NCBI GenBank assembly: GCA_900315735.1
Contig: ONAD01000001.1
Span: 186,001-250,000, forward strand
DNA from: an uncultured Lachnospiraceae bacterium
Lineage (GTDB): Bacteria; Bacillota; Clostridia; Lachnospirales; Lachnospiraceae
Length of the DNA: 64,000 bases
Direction: 5' to 3'
Shown: one piece after another, positions 1 to 8,561 of the stretch
How positions within the stretch are numbered: the stretch's first letter is position 1
Layout: every line of letters begins with the position of its first letter
Made by a program: the position numbers and the translations under genes
The notes under the pieces: generated by a model
What the model was told of the DNA's origin: nothing
The model's database searches: none
What the model saw: only the letters and a program-made list of their open reading frames with translations

Positions 1-417
1 AAGATGTCAAAATCCGATGAGAATCCGAATGCAACCATTTGTCTTTTAGATGATAAAGATACCGTTATCCGCAAATTCAAACGTGCAGTAACCGACTCCG
101 GCAGTGAGATTGTATATCGTGAAGATAAGCCGGGTATCAGCAACCTGATTGATATTTACAGCTGCGTGACCGGAAAGACAAGAGATGAAATCGAAAAAGA
201 ATTTGATGGCAAGGGCTATGGTGACTTTAAACTGGCAGTAGGAGAAGCAGTTGCTGCAGAGTTAGAGCCATTACAGAAGCGTTATCAGGAACTGATGGCA
301 GACAAGACTTATCTTGACAGCATGATTAAGATGAATGATGAAAAAGCAGCTTATTATTCCAATAAGACCTTACGCAAGGTACAGAAGAAAGTAGGACTTA
401 CAGAAAGAATCCGCTAA
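1..417 (+). CDS. trpS: Tryptophanyl-tRNA synthetase, C-terminal part (5' truncated)
   Basis: The reading frame is open from base 1 and begins with KMSKSDENPN, the class I synthetase KMSKS loop that stabilises the transition state for tryptophan adenylate formation. The following residues (ATICLLDD, DKPGISNLIDIYS, a helical C-terminus ending KVGLTERIR) fit the C-terminal anticodon-binding helices of bacterial TrpRS. About 138 residues are present of a family length near 330-345, so the Rossmann catalytic domain lies outside the window. The gene converges on the next one and their stop codons overlap by three bases, with no separate terminator. Confidence 0.93.
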   Translation, partial: KMSKSDENPNATICLLDDKDTVIRKFKRAVTDSGSEIVYREDKPGISNLIDIYSCVTGKTRDEIEKEFDGKGYGDFKLAVGEAVAAELEPLQKRYQELMADKTYLDSMIKMNDEKAAYYSNKTLRKVQKKVGLTERIR

Positions 418-1352
418 TTTGAAAATATATTATTCAGATTTTTAACATGAAATTCAGGGAACAGCATTTGCATATCGCCAGGAAGTGGAGCAGTAAAGCA
501 GAGCTGTTCCTTTGTGATTGGATGCTCAAATTCTAACTGGCAGGCATGAAGTGCCTGCCTTTTTATCAGGGAAAAATCCGGATTATAAAGGAAATCTCCG
601 ATTAAAGGATAGCCAAGGTAACTCATATGGACACGAATCTGGTGTGTTCTTCCAGTATCAAGACGTAAAGCAATAAGGGAGAGAGCATTTCCAGACAGCA
701 TTTCTTTCGTAGCCAGTCTGCGATAGTGGGTGCAGGCATATTCGCCATGTTCAAAATCTACCTGACGCTCTAATACAGAGCCTTCTTTTCTTCCGATTGG
801 TGCAGTGATGGTACCGGATTCCGGGGTAATGCCACGGACGATAGCAAGGTAGGTGCGGTGGATTTTCCGTTCATTCATCTGTCTGCCTAGGATTCCGCCA
901 CTGAGGCTGTGTTTTGCAAGGACTGTGATACCGGTGGTATCCTTATCCAGCCGGTTGATGCAGCGGAAAGGACCGGCTTCCTTTTTGCTGCCCAGATAAT
1001 AAAAGACAGCATTGGCGAGGGTGTGTTCGTAATGTGTCATGGAAGGGTGGACAGGCATATGTGCCGGTTTATTAATCACGAGAATATCTTTATCTTCATA
1101 GAGGATGGAAAGGGGGATGTTTTCCGGTGCAGGATAGGTTTCCGGCATGGATTCTTCTAAAATAATTTTTAATTTATCGGAAGCTTTCAGCCGGTCGCTG
1201 CTGTGTCCTGCTTCTCCGTTTCGGAAAAGAACACCCTCGGTGCGGAAAAGATGTGCCCGGAGACCCTTCGGATATCCTTTTTCTGTGAGAAATTCTCTTA
1301 TGGTAAAGTTTTCATATTCATTTGTTATGGTATAGTCTAATATTCGTTTCAT
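414..1352 (-). CDS. RluD/RluA-family pseudouridine synthase
   Basis: This 312-residue protein isomerises uridines to pseudouridine in RNA. The signature RLDKDTTG lies at residues 134-141, with D136 as the expected catalytic aspartate. RTHQIRVH follows further on, as in the RluA/RluC/RluD family. An S4-like segment precedes the catalytic domain (about residues 13-68). The exact target, 23S rRNA or tRNA, cannot be told from sequence. I chose ATG at 1352 over an upstream GTG at 1424, because the extra 24 residues are hydrophobic and unlike family N-termini. No Shine-Dalgarno precedes the ATG, but TATAAT lies seven bases upstream, suggesting a leaderless message. Confidence 0.88.
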   Translation of the reverse strand: MKRILDYTITNEYENFTIREFLTEKGYPKGLRAHLFRTEGVLFRNGEAGHSSDRLKASDKLKIILEESMPETYPAPENIPLSILYEDKDILVINKPAHMPVHPSMTHYEHTLANAVFYYLGSKKEAGPFRCINRLDKDTTGITVLAKHSLSGGILGRQMNERKIHRTYLAIVRGITPESGTITAPIGRKEGSVLERQVDFEHGEYACTHYRRLATKEMLSGNALSLIALRLDTGRTHQIRVHMSYLGYPLIGDFLYNPDFSLIKRQALHACQLEFEHPITKEQLCFTAPLPGDMQMLFPEFHVKNLNNIFSN

Positions 1353-1359
1353 AAGGATG

Positions 1360-1388
1360 ATTATAAAGGAAAAGGGGACAGAAGAAAA
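1360..1388 (-). promoter_or_regulatory. Possible promoter of the pseudouridine synthase gene
   Basis: On the minus strand a perfect TATAAT (1365-1360) is followed by seven bases and then the ATG at 1352. A weak -35 (TTTTCT, 1388-1383) lies 17 bases upstream. Transcription would start at or next to the ATG, which would explain the missing ribosome binding site. Confidence 0.4.
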
Positions 1389-1478
1389 GAAGAGAAATAA
1401 AGATTCAGAAAAGAGGAAAGGCACGAAGAACCTGACCGGGGCATAGAATATAATAAATCGCTTTTTAAGGGTGCTGTA

Positions 1479-2114
1479 TTGAAAACATTTTTATCTCCGT
1501 TGACCATACAGGAAGAGAAGCAATATTTAAAACAGCTTGGGGAAGGCAGCCTTGAAGCAAAACATATTCTGATAGAACACAATATGCGCCTGGTGGCACA
1601 TGTAGTAAAGAAATATCAGAATGTGGAAGAGGATATGGAAGATTTAATATCGATTGGAACCATTGGACTGATTAAAGCAATCGATACCTTCCGGGTAGAA
1701 AAAGGAAATAAGCTTGCAACTTATGCGGCAAGATGCATTGAAAATGAACTTCTGATGTATTTGCGCAGCAAGCGTAAAATTGCCAGGGAAGTGTCTCTTT
1801 ATGAGCCAATCGGAACGGATAAAGAGGGGAATCAGATTCATTTACTGGATATTGTGGAGCATAACGAGCCGGATGTGGTAGAGCAGATGGAGTATGATAA
1901 AAATGTGAAGACCTTATATGAAATACTGCCCCGGGTACTAAACAGGCGGGAACAGATTATTATCAGTCTGCGCTATGGCTTAAAAACGGACTGTCCGGTA
2001 ACGCAGAAGGAGATTGCAAAGAACTTAAATATCTCAAGGTCTTATGTTTCAAGGATTGAAAAAAAGGCATTGGAGAAGCTGAAAGTTTATTTTGAAAAAG
2101 ATTATAATTATTAA
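1479..2114 (+). CDS. sigK: RNA polymerase sporulation sigma factor sigma-K
   Basis: This 211-residue sigma-70 family protein directs late mother-cell transcription during sporulation. Region 2 contains DLISIGTIGLIKAID (about residues 55-69) and TYAARCIENELLM. Region 4 carries the helix-turn-helix TQKEIAKNLNISRSYVSRIE. These match sigma-K closely from its FPQPLSSSEEK-like start onwards. The start is TTG at 1479, with AAGGG seven bases upstream; the frame is open back to 1401 but holds no other start codon. The N-terminus aligns where mature sigma-K begins, so an inhibitory pro-sequence of the Bacillus type seems to be absent. The gene is intact, with no skin-like interruption. Confidence 0.9.
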   Translation: MKTFLSPLTIQEEKQYLKQLGEGSLEAKHILIEHNMRLVAHVVKKYQNVEEDMEDLISIGTIGLIKAIDTFRVEKGNKLATYAARCIENELLMYLRSKRKIAREVSLYEPIGTDKEGNQIHLLDIVEHNEPDVVEQMEYDKNVKTLYEILPRVLNRREQIIISLRYGLKTDCPVTQKEIAKNLNISRSYVSRIEKKALEKLKVYFEKDYNY

Positions 2115-2140
2115 ATTTTTATAATGTGTTAAATTAGTAT

Positions 2141-2168
2141 TTGAAAAGGATGGATTTCATGATATGAT
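2141..2168 (+). promoter_or_regulatory. Promoter candidate for yifB-dprA-topA
   Basis: TTGAAA (2141-2146) and TATGAT (2163-2168) are 16 bases apart, a good match to a housekeeping promoter. The elements overlap the terminator hairpin of sigK, so one stretch may serve both. Confidence 0.5.
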
Positions 2169-2183
2169 GAGTCCATCTTTTTT
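2149..2183 (+). terminator. Rho-independent terminator of sigK
   Basis: GATGGATT (2149-2156) pairs with AGTCCATC (2170-2177) with one G-T pair, and is followed by a run of seven T. Confidence 0.75.
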
Positions 2184-2197
2184 ATCGAAATAATAAT

Positions 2198-2246
2198 GAA
2201 TAACCCGTCTTTTGGGTAATTCATGTACCTGCAGAGTTCTTCTGCA
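2198..2246 (+). other. Two consecutive leader hairpins upstream of yifB
   Basis: GAATAACCC (2198-2206) pairs with GGGTAATTC (2214-2222) with one mismatch. TGCAGA (2230-2235) then pairs with TCTGCA (2241-2246). Both lie in the untranslated leader before the ATG at 2295; their function is unknown. Confidence 0.4.
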
Positions 2247-2294
2247 CAAATTTCCCAGACAAACAGAAATTTACAAAAAGAAAGGTGAAATTTA

Positions 2295-3833
2295 ATGTAC
2301 AGTATTGTATCAACGGCAATTGTGCGTGGCATTGAGAGCATTCCTATCCGCGTGGAAGCAGATGTGACGGATGGTATGCCGATGTTTGAAATGGTAGGAT
2401 TTTTATCGGCAGAAGTGCGGGAGGCAAGAGAGCGGGTGCGGACAGCTCTTAAAAATTGCGGCTACCGACTGCCGCCAAAACGGATTACGATTAATCTCTC
2501 GCCGGCATATGTAAGAAAATCCGGTTCCTCCTTTGATTTGCCGGTAGCAGTGGCGGTGCTTGCAGCAATGGGGATAATTCCAAAGGACAGGCTGGAGCGT
2601 CTTCTGATTGTAGGAGAAGTCGGACTGGATGGAAGAATAAAACCCATTCATGGCGTATTGCCCATCGTGACAAAGGCAGCGCAGGAACGGATGGATGCCT
2701 GTATGGTGCCGCTGGAAAATGCAAAGGAAGCAGCATTGGTAAAAGGTATCCGGCTGTTTGGCGTAAGTACTTTGGAGGAAGTAATAAAGGGCTTTAATGG
2801 GGAGCTGGATTTCTGGGAGCCGGAAAAAGAAGAAATTGAATATGGAAGAGCTGCTAAGAGAAAAGAAGAACCGGATTTTTCGGAAATTAACGGACAACAG
2901 TTTGTGAAAAGAGCCTGTGAGATTGCAGTAAGCGGCAGGCATAATCTTCTGATGATTGGACCTCCGGGGGCAGGGAAAACCATGATTGCAAGGAGAATTC
3001 CGGGCATTTTGCCGGATATGACAGAAGAAGAGGCACTGGAGGTGACGAAAATTTACAGTGTAAGGGGACTTCTGACGGAAAATGAGGCATGGATGGCAGA
3101 ACGTCCTTTTCGTAATCCACATCATACCATAACACCGCAGGGACTGGCAGGTGGTGGAATAGTTCCGGGACCGGGAGAAATCAGCCTTGCCCACCACGGT
3201 GTGCTCTTCTTAGATGAGCTTGCGGAGTTCCGGCGGGAAACCTTGGAGATTTTAAGACAGCCTATGGAAGAACATTGTGTGAAGCTGGCAAGGCTTGCAG
3301 GAAATTATGAATTTCCGGCAGATTTTATGCTGGTGGCGGCTATGAATCCCTGCCGGTGCGGCTATTATCCGGATTTGAACCGCTGTCATTGTACAAAAGG
3401 AATGGTGGAGCAGTATTTAAAGAAAATCAGCCAGCCTCTGTTAGACAGAATCGACATCTGTGTAGAGACGAAGCGTGTGGAATATCAGGATTTAATCAAA
3501 GAAAATCCAAATCAGGAGACTTCGGCAGAAATCCGGAAACGGGTGGTCACAACTTTGAAGCGGCAGCAGCAACGGTTCGCTGGAACTAACATCCGTTATA
3601 ACAGCAGGATTCCGGCGGCACTGCTGACAAAATATTGCAGGTTATCGACAAAACAGAAGCAGTATATGGAAAACATTTATCAGAAGCTGGAATTGACTGC
3701 CCGGTCTTATCATAGGATATTGCGGGTGGCAAGAACCATTGCAGATATGGACGGCTCGGAAGAAATCTTAACCAGACATTTAAGCGAGGCAGTCTGTTAC
3801 CGGAATGTAGATAAGAAATTCTGGGAGGGGTAA
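2295..3833 (+). CDS. YifB/ComM-family Mg-chelatase-like AAA+ ATPase
   Basis: The 512-residue protein belongs to the ComM/YifB family. ComM acts as a branch-migration helicase during natural transformation in Gram-negatives; in Firmicutes the role is less clear. The N-terminal Lon-protease-like ChlI domain covers about residues 1-170. Walker A is GPPGAGKT at about 222-229, followed by NPHHTIT and a Walker B segment GVLFLDELAEF. A cysteine cluster (NPCRCGYYPDLNRCHC) and the C-terminal Mg-chelatase domain complete it. An AGGTGA ribosome site precedes the ATG. dprA follows six bases after the stop, consistent with a shared DNA-uptake or recombination role. Confidence 0.9.
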   Translation: MYSIVSTAIVRGIESIPIRVEADVTDGMPMFEMVGFLSAEVREARERVRTALKNCGYRLPPKRITINLSPAYVRKSGSSFDLPVAVAVLAAMGIIPKDRLERLLIVGEVGLDGRIKPIHGVLPIVTKAAQERMDACMVPLENAKEAALVKGIRLFGVSTLEEVIKGFNGELDFWEPEKEEIEYGRAAKRKEEPDFSEINGQQFVKRACEIAVSGRHNLLMIGPPGAGKTMIARRIPGILPDMTEEEALEVTKIYSVRGLLTENEAWMAERPFRNPHHTITPQGLAGGGIVPGPGEISLAHHGVLFLDELAEFRRETLEILRQPMEEHCVKLARLAGNYEFPADFMLVAAMNPCRCGYYPDLNRCHCTKGMVEQYLKKISQPLLDRIDICVETKRVEYQDLIKENPNQETSAEIRKRVVTTLKRQQQRFAGTNIRYNSRIPAALLTKYCRLSTKQKQYMENIYQKLELTARSYHRILRVARTIADMDGSEEILTRHLSEAVCYRNVDKKFWEG

Positions 3834-3838
3834 GTGGC

Positions 3839-4933
3839 ATGAAATATAAATACTGGCTGGCATGCATGGCTCAGATGGCAGAAAATATTGGAACCGGAAA
3901 AGTGGAAAAGATGTTTACTTTTGCCGGAAGTGCAAAGGCTTTATATGATATGCCGGAAAAAGAATTATTGCAGATTCCGGGACTCATAGAATCGGATGTG
4001 AAGTCTGTTCTTACCTATAAAAAAGTATGGGATTTAGAAGAGGCGTGGGAGAAGTTAAAAAGAAGCGGACTTCATCTGGTAACAAGAGAGGATGAAAAAT
4101 ATCCGAAACGGCTTTTATATATCAGTAAACCACCCTATGGAATCTTTTATAAGGGCAGCCTTCCGCCGGAAGGAAAGAAGAGCATTGCCATTGTGGGAGC
4201 AAGAAGATGCAGTGAATACGGACGATATTATGCAAAGCATCTGGCAGAACAGGCAGCAAAAGCAGACTGTGTTATAATCAGCGGGCTGGCGGCAGGAATT
4301 GACGGTGCAGCCCACAGTGGTGCCCTGGCAGCAGCGGGAGAAACGTATGCTGTTATGGGATGCGGGGCAGATTATTGTTATCCCAGACAGAATCAGAGCC
4401 TCTATCAGGCCATGACACAAAAAGGCGGAATTCTATCTGAATATATGCCGGAAACAAAGCCGCTGGGAAAACTGTTTCCACAACGGAACCGGTTAATCAG
4501 CGGACTTTCTGATGTGGTAGTTGTAATAGAAGCAAAGGAGCGGAGCGGTTCTCTGATTACGGCAGATTTTGCCCTGGAGCAGGGAAAAGATATTTATGCG
4601 CTTCCGGGACGCGTTGGAGATGTATTGAGCGGAGGCTGTAACCGGCTGATACGGCAGGGCGCAGGCATCATTGTATCTTCGGAGGAATGGCTTAAGGATA
4701 TGGAAATTGACCTTGCCAATATAGTGGTTCCAAATGCTTTTTCAAAAAAGGTACTTGAAAAAGATGAGGGGGTGGTGTATAGTGTTCTCGATTTGCAACC
4801 GAAAAGTGCCCAGCAGATATTGGAAGAAACAAAGCTTCCAGTAGACCGGATGTGTGAAGTGCTGCTGACACTGGAAAATGCAGGTTTTATCAAAGAAGTA
4901 TATAAGAATTATTATATAAAAATGCATGAATAA
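3839..4933 (+). CDS. dprA: DNA processing protein DprA
   Basis: DprA binds incoming single-stranded DNA and loads RecA during transformation and recombination. The 364-residue protein has an N-terminal SAM-like region with a helix-hairpin-like segment (LLQIPGL). A Rossmann-fold domain follows, with SIAIVGARRCSEYGR, ISGLAAGIDGAAH, FPQRNRLISGLSD and ALPGRVGDVLSGGCNRLI, which are all family hallmarks. A C-terminal winged-helix (DML1-like) segment ends the protein (QQILEETKLPVDRMCEVLLTLE). It sits between yifB and topA in the usual Firmicutes order, probably cotranscribed. Confidence 0.94.
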   Translation: MKYKYWLACMAQMAENIGTGKVEKMFTFAGSAKALYDMPEKELLQIPGLIESDVKSVLTYKKVWDLEEAWEKLKRSGLHLVTREDEKYPKRLLYISKPPYGIFYKGSLPPEGKKSIAIVGARRCSEYGRYYAKHLAEQAAKADCVIISGLAAGIDGAAHSGALAAAGETYAVMGCGADYCYPRQNQSLYQAMTQKGGILSEYMPETKPLGKLFPQRNRLISGLSDVVVVIEAKERSGSLITADFALEQGKDIYALPGRVGDVLSGGCNRLIRQGAGIIVSSEEWLKDMEIDLANIVVPNAFSKKVLEKDEGVVYSVLDLQPKSAQQILEETKLPVDRMCEVLLTLENAGFIKEVYKNYYIKMHE

Positions 4934-4967
4934 CCGCATAAAGAGAACAAAATGAAGGAGCAGGGTT

Positions 4968-7058
4968 ATGGCTAAATATCTTGTTATTGTTGAGTCACCG
5001 GCAAAAGTTAAAACAATTAAAAAATTTCTGGGGAAGAATTATGAAGTGGATGCATCCAATGGACATGTGCGCGATTTACCGAAGAGTACATTAGGTTTTG
5101 ATGCAGAACACGGATTTGAACCAAAGTATATTACCATTCGGGGAAAAGGTGATGTGCTTGCAAAATTAAGAAAAGAAGTAAAAAAAGCAGATGTCATTTA
5201 TCTCGCGACTGACCCGGACCGTGAGGGAGAAGCAATTTCCTGGCATTTATACCAGGCACTGAATCTGGCAAATACCGATAAAAAGGTCTACCGGATCAGT
5301 TTCAATGAGATTACCAAGAATGCAGTAAAGACCTCTTTGAAAAATCCAAGGGACATCGATATGGATTTGGTGAATGCCCAGCAGGCACGCCGTATGTTAG
5401 ACCGTATGGTGGGTTACCGGATCAGCCCGTTATTGTGGGCAAAGGTAAAAAGAGGCTTAAGTGCAGGCCGTGTACAGTCTGTAGCATTGCGTTTGATCTG
5501 TGACCGGGAAAGCGAAATCAACGCATTTATACCGGAAGAGTACTGGACCTTAGATGCCAGTCTGAAAGTAAAAGGTGAGAAGAAACCGTTGACTGCAAAG
5601 TTTTACGGAACAGCAAAAGAAAAAATGAATATCACCTCAAGAGAACAGGCAGATGCTATTATGGCAGAGCTTGAAAAAGAAAAATTTGCCGTAACAGATG
5701 TGAAAAAAGGTGAACGTAATAAAAAGGCTCCACAGCCGTTTATCACCAGTACCTTACAGCAGGAAGCATCCAAGGTATTGAATTTTTCCACACAGAAAAC
5801 CATGCGTTTAGCACAGCAGTTATACGAAGGTGTGGATGTAAAGGGAATCGGAACTGTCGGTCTGATTACTTACTTAAGAACAGATTCTGTCCGTATTTCA
5901 GAAGAAGCAGATGCTATGGCACGCAGCTTTATTGCAGAGCAGTATGGTGAAAATTATGTTTCTTCCCATGTACAGGAAAAGAAGAGCAGTAACAAGATTC
6001 AGGATGCCCATGAAGCAATCCGTCCGTCTGATATTACAAGAACACCGGTAATGGTAAAGGAATCTTTATCCAGAGACCAGTTCCGTCTGTACCAGTTAAT
6101 CTGGAACCGTTTTACCGCAAGCCGTATGAGTGATGCAAAATATGAGACTACATCCGTAAAAATCGGTGCAGGAAAATACTGCTTTACCGTAGCAGCATCC
6201 AAGCTTGTGTTTGAAGGCTTTATGTCAGTATATACCAATGAGGATGAAGAAAAGGGTACACAGAATGTGATGCTTAAGTCTATTGATAAGGATACGGAAT
6301 TAAGCTTTGATGCCTGGGATGAAAAGCAGCATTTCACACAGCCACCGGCACATTATACAGAGGCTTCTCTTGTAAAGGCGTTGGAAGAGCGCGGAATTGG
6401 AAGACCAAGTACCTATTCTCCGACTATTACCACAATTCTTGCAAGAAGATATGTGATTAAGGAAAATAAGAACCTTTATGTGACTGAGCTTGGTGAGGCG
6501 GTAAATTCCATTATGACAGAAGCTTTCTCCAGTATTGTAGATGAGCATTTTACCGCAAATATGGAATCACTGCTGGACAGTGTGGAAGAGGGAACCGTAA
6601 ACTGGAAGACTGTAGTAAGCAATTTCTATCCGGATTTGGACGAAGCAGTAAAACAGGCTGAAAAAGATCTGGAAAAAGTACAGATTGCAGATGAAGTAAC
6701 CGATGTAATCTGCGAAGAATGCGGCAGAAATATGGTAATCAAATATGGTCCGCATGGTAAATTCTTAGCCTGCCCTGGATTCCCGGAGTGCCGCAATACC
6801 AAACCGTATTTTGAGAAGATTGGTGTTGCCTGCCCGAAATGTGGCAAAGATATTGTGCTGCGGAAAACGAAGAAAGGCAGAAGATATTACGGCTGTGAAA
6901 ACAATCCGGAATGTGATTTTATGTCATGGGCAAAGCCTTCATCCGAGAAATGTCCGAAGTGCGGAGGCTACATGGTGGAAAAGGGCAATAAGCTTGCCTG
7001 TGCCAACGAACAGTGTGGTTTTTCAGAGGAAAAACCAAAAAAAGATGAAAAGAATTAA
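4968..7058 (+). CDS. topA: DNA topoisomerase I
   Basis: This 696-residue type IA topoisomerase relaxes negative supercoils. The Toprim domain starts at the N-terminus (YLVIVESPAKVKTIKKFLG) and carries DPDREGEAISWH. The catalytic tyrosine lies in LITYLRTDSVRIS (about residue 302). The C-terminus has three zinc ribbons with CxxC...C(x)nC spacing, starting ICEECGRNM, ACPKCGKDI and KCPKCGGYM. The start at 4968 has AAGGAG upstream. dprA ends 34 bases before. In B. subtilis trmFO, codV and clpQY separate topA from codY; here codY follows directly. Confidence 0.96.
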   Translation: MAKYLVIVESPAKVKTIKKFLGKNYEVDASNGHVRDLPKSTLGFDAEHGFEPKYITIRGKGDVLAKLRKEVKKADVIYLATDPDREGEAISWHLYQALNLANTDKKVYRISFNEITKNAVKTSLKNPRDIDMDLVNAQQARRMLDRMVGYRISPLLWAKVKRGLSAGRVQSVALRLICDRESEINAFIPEEYWTLDASLKVKGEKKPLTAKFYGTAKEKMNITSREQADAIMAELEKEKFAVTDVKKGERNKKAPQPFITSTLQQEASKVLNFSTQKTMRLAQQLYEGVDVKGIGTVGLITYLRTDSVRISEEADAMARSFIAEQYGENYVSSHVQEKKSSNKIQDAHEAIRPSDITRTPVMVKESLSRDQFRLYQLIWNRFTASRMSDAKYETTSVKIGAGKYCFTVAASKLVFEGFMSVYTNEDEEKGTQNVMLKSIDKDTELSFDAWDEKQHFTQPPAHYTEASLVKALEERGIGRPSTYSPTITTILARRYVIKENKNLYVTELGEAVNSIMTEAFSSIVDEHFTANMESLLDSVEEGTVNWKTVVSNFYPDLDEAVKQAEKDLEKVQIADEVTDVICEECGRNMVIKYGPHGKFLACPGFPECRNTKPYFEKIGVACPKCGKDIVLRKTKKGRRYYGCENNPECDFMSWAKPSSEKCPKCGGYMVEKGNKLACANEQCGFSEEKPKKDEKN

Positions 7059-7075
7059 AAATACGATTCAAATCC

Positions 7076-7104
7076 TTGAATTATCAGAATAAACATGATA
7101 AACT
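7076..7104 (+). promoter_or_regulatory. codY promoter (extended -10)
   Basis: TTGAAT (7076-7081) is separated by 17 bases from TAAACT (7099-7104), which is preceded by TGA, giving an extended -10. Transcription would begin near 7111, 40 bases before the codY ATG. Confidence 0.55.
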
Positions 7105-7132
7105 GTTAAGCAGTCTAGTTATTCTGAATATA
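7079..7132 (+). promoter_or_regulatory. Pair of CodY-box-like sites around the codY promoter
   Basis: AATTATCAGAATAAA (7079-7093) matches the CodY box AATTTTCWGAAAATT at 11 of 15 positions. GTTATTCTGAATATA (7118-7132) matches at 10 of 15. Their cores also form a perfect 9-base inverted repeat (TCAGAATAA 7084-7092 with TTATTCTGA 7119-7127). One site overlaps the -35 and the other lies just past the expected start point, so autoregulation is inferred. Confidence 0.4.
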
Positions 7133-7150
7133 ACGTGGGAGGATAAATTT

Positions 7151-7924
7151 ATGAGCGTTCAGCTATTGGATAAAACAAGAAAGATAAATAAGCTTTTGCA
7201 CAATAATAATTCGTCAAAGGTTGTATTCAATGATATCTGTGAGGTCTTGACAGAAATATTGGATTCGAATATCCTTGTTATCAGTAAAAAGGGAAAGGTA
7301 CTCGGAAGCAGCCAGTGCCGCGGAACAGATGAGATTCATGAACTGATTGTGGATGAAGTAGGCGGATTTATTGATTCTATGCTGAATGAAAGATTACTTG
7401 GAATTCTTTCGACAAAAGAAAATGTCAACCTTGAAACATTAGGTTTTGAATCAGACATTAAGAAATATTCCGCAATCATTACACCGATTGATATTGCCGG
7501 TGAGCGGTTGGGAACACTGTTTGTATACCGCTATGATAACCAGTATGACATTGACGATATCATTCTCAGTGAGTACGGAACAACAGTTGTGGGACTGGAA
7601 ATGATGCGTTCCGTCAATGAAGAAAATGCAGAAGAGACCAGAAAAGTACAGATTGTACGTTCTGCAATCAGCACACTTTCTTTTTCAGAGTTAGAAGCAA
7701 TCACTCATATTTTTGATGAGTTAAACGGAACAGAGGGCATCCTCGTAGCCAGCAAGATTGCAGACCGTGTGGGAATTACCCGTTCGGTTATTGTAAATGC
7801 ATTGCGTAAGTTCGAAAGTGCAGGAGTCATCGAGTCACGTTCTTCCGGAATGAAGGGAACCTACATTAAGGTTGTAAATGATGTGGTATTTGATGAGCTT
7901 GCCAAGATTCGTAAGGCAGATTAA
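7151..7924 (+). CDS. codY: GTP- and branched-chain-amino-acid-sensing regulator CodY
   Basis: CodY is the global repressor that responds to GTP and branched-chain amino acids. The 257-residue product has the N-terminal GAF region (to about residue 155) and the C-terminal winged helix-turn-helix (VASKIADRVGITRSVIVNALRKFESAG, about residues 199-225). The start is ATG at 7151, eleven bases after GGGAGG, giving the typical family length; the longer frame from 7076 would overlap the promoter. The gene lies between topA and the flagellar operon, as in Bacillus, where CodY represses that operon. Confidence 0.95.
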   Translation: MSVQLLDKTRKINKLLHNNNSSKVVFNDICEVLTEILDSNILVISKKGKVLGSSQCRGTDEIHELIVDEVGGFIDSMLNERLLGILSTKENVNLETLGFESDIKKYSAIITPIDIAGERLGTLFVYRYDNQYDIDDIILSEYGTTVVGLEMMRSVNEENAEETRKVQIVRSAISTLSFSELEAITHIFDELNGTEGILVASKIADRVGITRSVIVNALRKFESAGVIESRSSGMKGTYIKVVNDVVFDELAKIRKAD

Positions 7925-7980
7925 CCACAGAAATAAAACAAACAGAATATAAAGAAGAGCACATGGATGGTGCGTCGGAT

Positions 7981-8022
7981 AAAGGGATTTATAGTAGAGA
8001 AAAGCTGTAAATCCCTTTTATA
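7981..8022 (+). terminator. Strong hairpin terminator after codY
   Basis: AAAGGGATTTA (7981-7991) pairs perfectly with TAAATCCCTTT (8008-8018). The stem continues inward by three pairs around a 10-base loop and is followed by a short T-rich stretch. It separates codY from the fla/che promoter. Confidence 0.75.
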
Positions 8023-8077
8023 TTGTGTAGCCAATTGGAAAAAAACACAATATAATGTAAAAATAACAAAAAAATAC

Positions 8078-8105
8078 TTGTGTTTTCGACAGGATTATTT
8101 ATAAT
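8078..8105 (+). promoter_or_regulatory. fla/che operon promoter candidate
   Basis: TTGTGT (8078-8083) and TATAAT (8100-8105) are separated by 16 bases, giving a housekeeping-type promoter about 45 bases ahead of flgB. Another TATAAT at 8051-8056 lacks a good -35. No convincing sigma-28 -10 (GCCGATAA) was seen here. Confidence 0.6.
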
Positions 8106-8149
8106 AAAATATGATGCGATAACAATATGGGTAACTATGGAGGTGCAGT

Positions 8150-8539
8150 ATGATAAGTTCAAATGCGTTTGACTATATGAATGTATTGAATAAAGCCGCA
8201 AGTGCGAGCTGGGAAAGAGAACAGTTAATATCAAATAATATTGCAAATGCTGACACACCTGGATATAAACGCCGGGATTTGGATTTCGAAAGTATATTGG
8301 AATCCGAACTGGGCAAAAGCAAATATGTTTCACTGGATGATAAGGTGGCAAATCTTCACATGGATCATCTGAATGCGAAGACATATATCGACAATGCTTC
8401 TTATTCTTACCGCCTGGATGGTAACAATGTGGATCCGGAGCAGGAGAACGTAGAGCTTGCCTCAGAGACAATCCGTTATCTGGGATTGACTAACAGTATC
8501 AGTCAGGAAATTTCACGGTATAAGACCGTTATTAAATAA
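8150..8539 (+). CDS. flgB: Flagellar proximal rod protein FlgB
   Basis: FlgB is a rod subunit joining the MS ring to the drive shaft in the cell envelope. The 129-residue protein has the N-terminal axial-protein signature (QLISNNIANADTPGYKRRDLDF), and a C-terminal amphipathic helix (NSISQEISRYKTVIK). ATGGAGGTG precedes the start. It opens the fla/che operon and is followed 22 bases later by flgC. Confidence 0.95.
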   Translation: MISSNAFDYMNVLNKAASASWEREQLISNNIANADTPGYKRRDLDFESILESELGKSKYVSLDDKVANLHMDHLNAKTYIDNASYSYRLDGNNVDPEQENVELASETIRYLGLTNSISQEISRYKTVIK

Positions 8540-8561
8540 GATTGAGTGGGAGGAATAAAGA

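Noticed and set aside
2403-3197. Long minus-strand reading frames opposite yifB, the longest 264 codons
   Set aside because: They lie wholly inside a well-conserved AAA+ gene, lack ribosome sites and show low-complexity translations. They are codon-usage shadows.
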